NCBI GenBank assembly: GCA_964631565.1
Contig: CAZVYJ010000089.1
Span: forward strand, 1 to 7,107
Reading direction: 5' to 3'
Origin: CAZVYJ01 sp964631565
GTDB lineage: Bacteria > Planctomycetota > Phycisphaerae > SM23-33
Length of the DNA: 7,107 bases
Below are positions 6,964 through 7,107 of the stretch, piece by piece. Position numbers and translations under genes: made by a program. Each line of letters opens with the position of its first letter. The stretch's first letter is position 1. A model generated the notes under the pieces. It had not been told where the DNA came from and did not search any database. It worked only from the letters and a program-made list of their open reading frames with translations.

Positions 6964-6982
6964 TCTTTACATTTTATAAAGA
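6964..6982. repeat. AT-rich inverted repeat overlapping a TATAAA box
   Basis: TCTTTA (6964-6969) and TAAAGA (6977-6982) form a perfect six-base inverted repeat with a seven-base spacer, and TATAAA (6975-6980) overlaps the right arm. The dyad could be an operator over a -10 element, but no matching -35 box is seen at the right distance. Confidence 0.25.
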
Positions 6983-7023
6983 TGCAGAGAGGAATGACCG
7001 ATAACTACTCCATATTCAGTGCA

Positions 7024-7061
7024 GAGTCATGCGCTGTTGCCCAGCCATTATGTGCTGACTC
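7024..7061. repeat. Hairpin-forming inverted repeat near the window end
   Basis: GAGTCA (7024-7029) pairs with TGACTC (7056-7061). The stem continues inward as GCGC (7031-7034) with GTGC (7052-7055) after one bulged T, giving ten pairs including one G-U and a 17-base loop. It could belong to a structured leader or small RNA; function unknown. Confidence 0.35.
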
Positions 7062-7107
7062 ATCCCCAGTTTTAGTTCAGGCAAAAAAATAGCCGACTTC
7101 TTTAGTG

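Larger units (their letters stand above)
6824..7107. other. Non-coding tail with small inverted repeats, no gene recognised
   Basis: These 284 bases are more AT-rich toward the end than the genes before them. No open frame has both a ribosome site and protein-like content; the longest from an ATG (6982-7092, 36 codons) is not convincing. TATAAA occurs at 6898-6903 and 6975-6980 without a good -35 partner. Several inverted repeats are listed separately. It may be the leader of a gene beyond the window. Confidence 0.5.

Noticed and set aside
6982..7092. Open frame of 36 codons in the downstream tail
   Set aside because: No ribosome site at the ATG, no protein-like features, and the hairpin arms at 7024-7061 lie inside it.
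1..7107. CRISPR arrays, insertion sequences, tRNA or rRNA genes
   Set aside because: No spaced direct repeats, transposase-like product, terminal inverted repeats of an element, or RNA gene fold was seen on either strand.

Overview
The window carries three complete genes, all on the + strand, and looks like a chromosomal segment from a Planctomycetota bacterium, probably class Phycisphaerae. Evidence for this is the SecD-SecF fusion, very large inserts in the periplasmic domains of that fusion, calcium-loop (DxNxDG) motifs in exported proteins, GC-rich DNA and wide intergenic gaps. The lineage call is an inference from gene style; no rRNA or tRNA is present to confirm it.

Layout. (1) 1-145: leader with no convincing gene. 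(2) 146-1318: secreted M28-family zinc aminopeptidase with a C-terminal PDZ domain, followed directly by a candidate intrinsic terminator (1323-1357). (3) 1358-1550: leader of the next gene, with a weak sigma70-like promoter, a GC-rich inverted repeat and an 8-codon micro-ORF ending one base before the next start. (4) 1551-5219: secDF, a 1222-residue SecD-SecF fusion with both catalytic/proton-path signatures intact. It has two unusual periplasmic inserts: about 200 residues of coiled coil in the SecD P1 domain, and a helical segment in the SecF periplasmic domain containing a textbook EF-hand loop plus a degenerate partner. (5) 5231-5270: a long GC-rich hairpin between secDF and the next gene. 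(6) 5291-6823: a 510-residue predicted lipoprotein of unknown function, with a carbohydrate-binding-like beta-sandwich near the N-terminus and a second DxNxDG calcium-type loop near the C-terminus. (7) 6824-7107: AT-richer non-coding tail with several small inverted repeats and no convincing gene.

How the genes relate. SecDF uses the proton (or sodium) gradient to help SecYEG release exported proteins. The two flanking products carry Sec-type export signals (signal peptidase I for the M28 enzyme, signal peptidase II for the lipoprotein), so they would be clients of the translocase. The candidate terminator and the 232-base gap suggest the peptidase is transcribed separately. The lipoprotein gene starts 71 bases after secDF and could be read through from it, subject to the hairpin. 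The usual secDF neighbours yajC and tgt are not in this window.

The strongest candidate for something undescribed is the EF-hand pair in the SecF periplasmic domain, which suggests calcium binding by the translocation motor, together with the coiled-coil insert in SecD.
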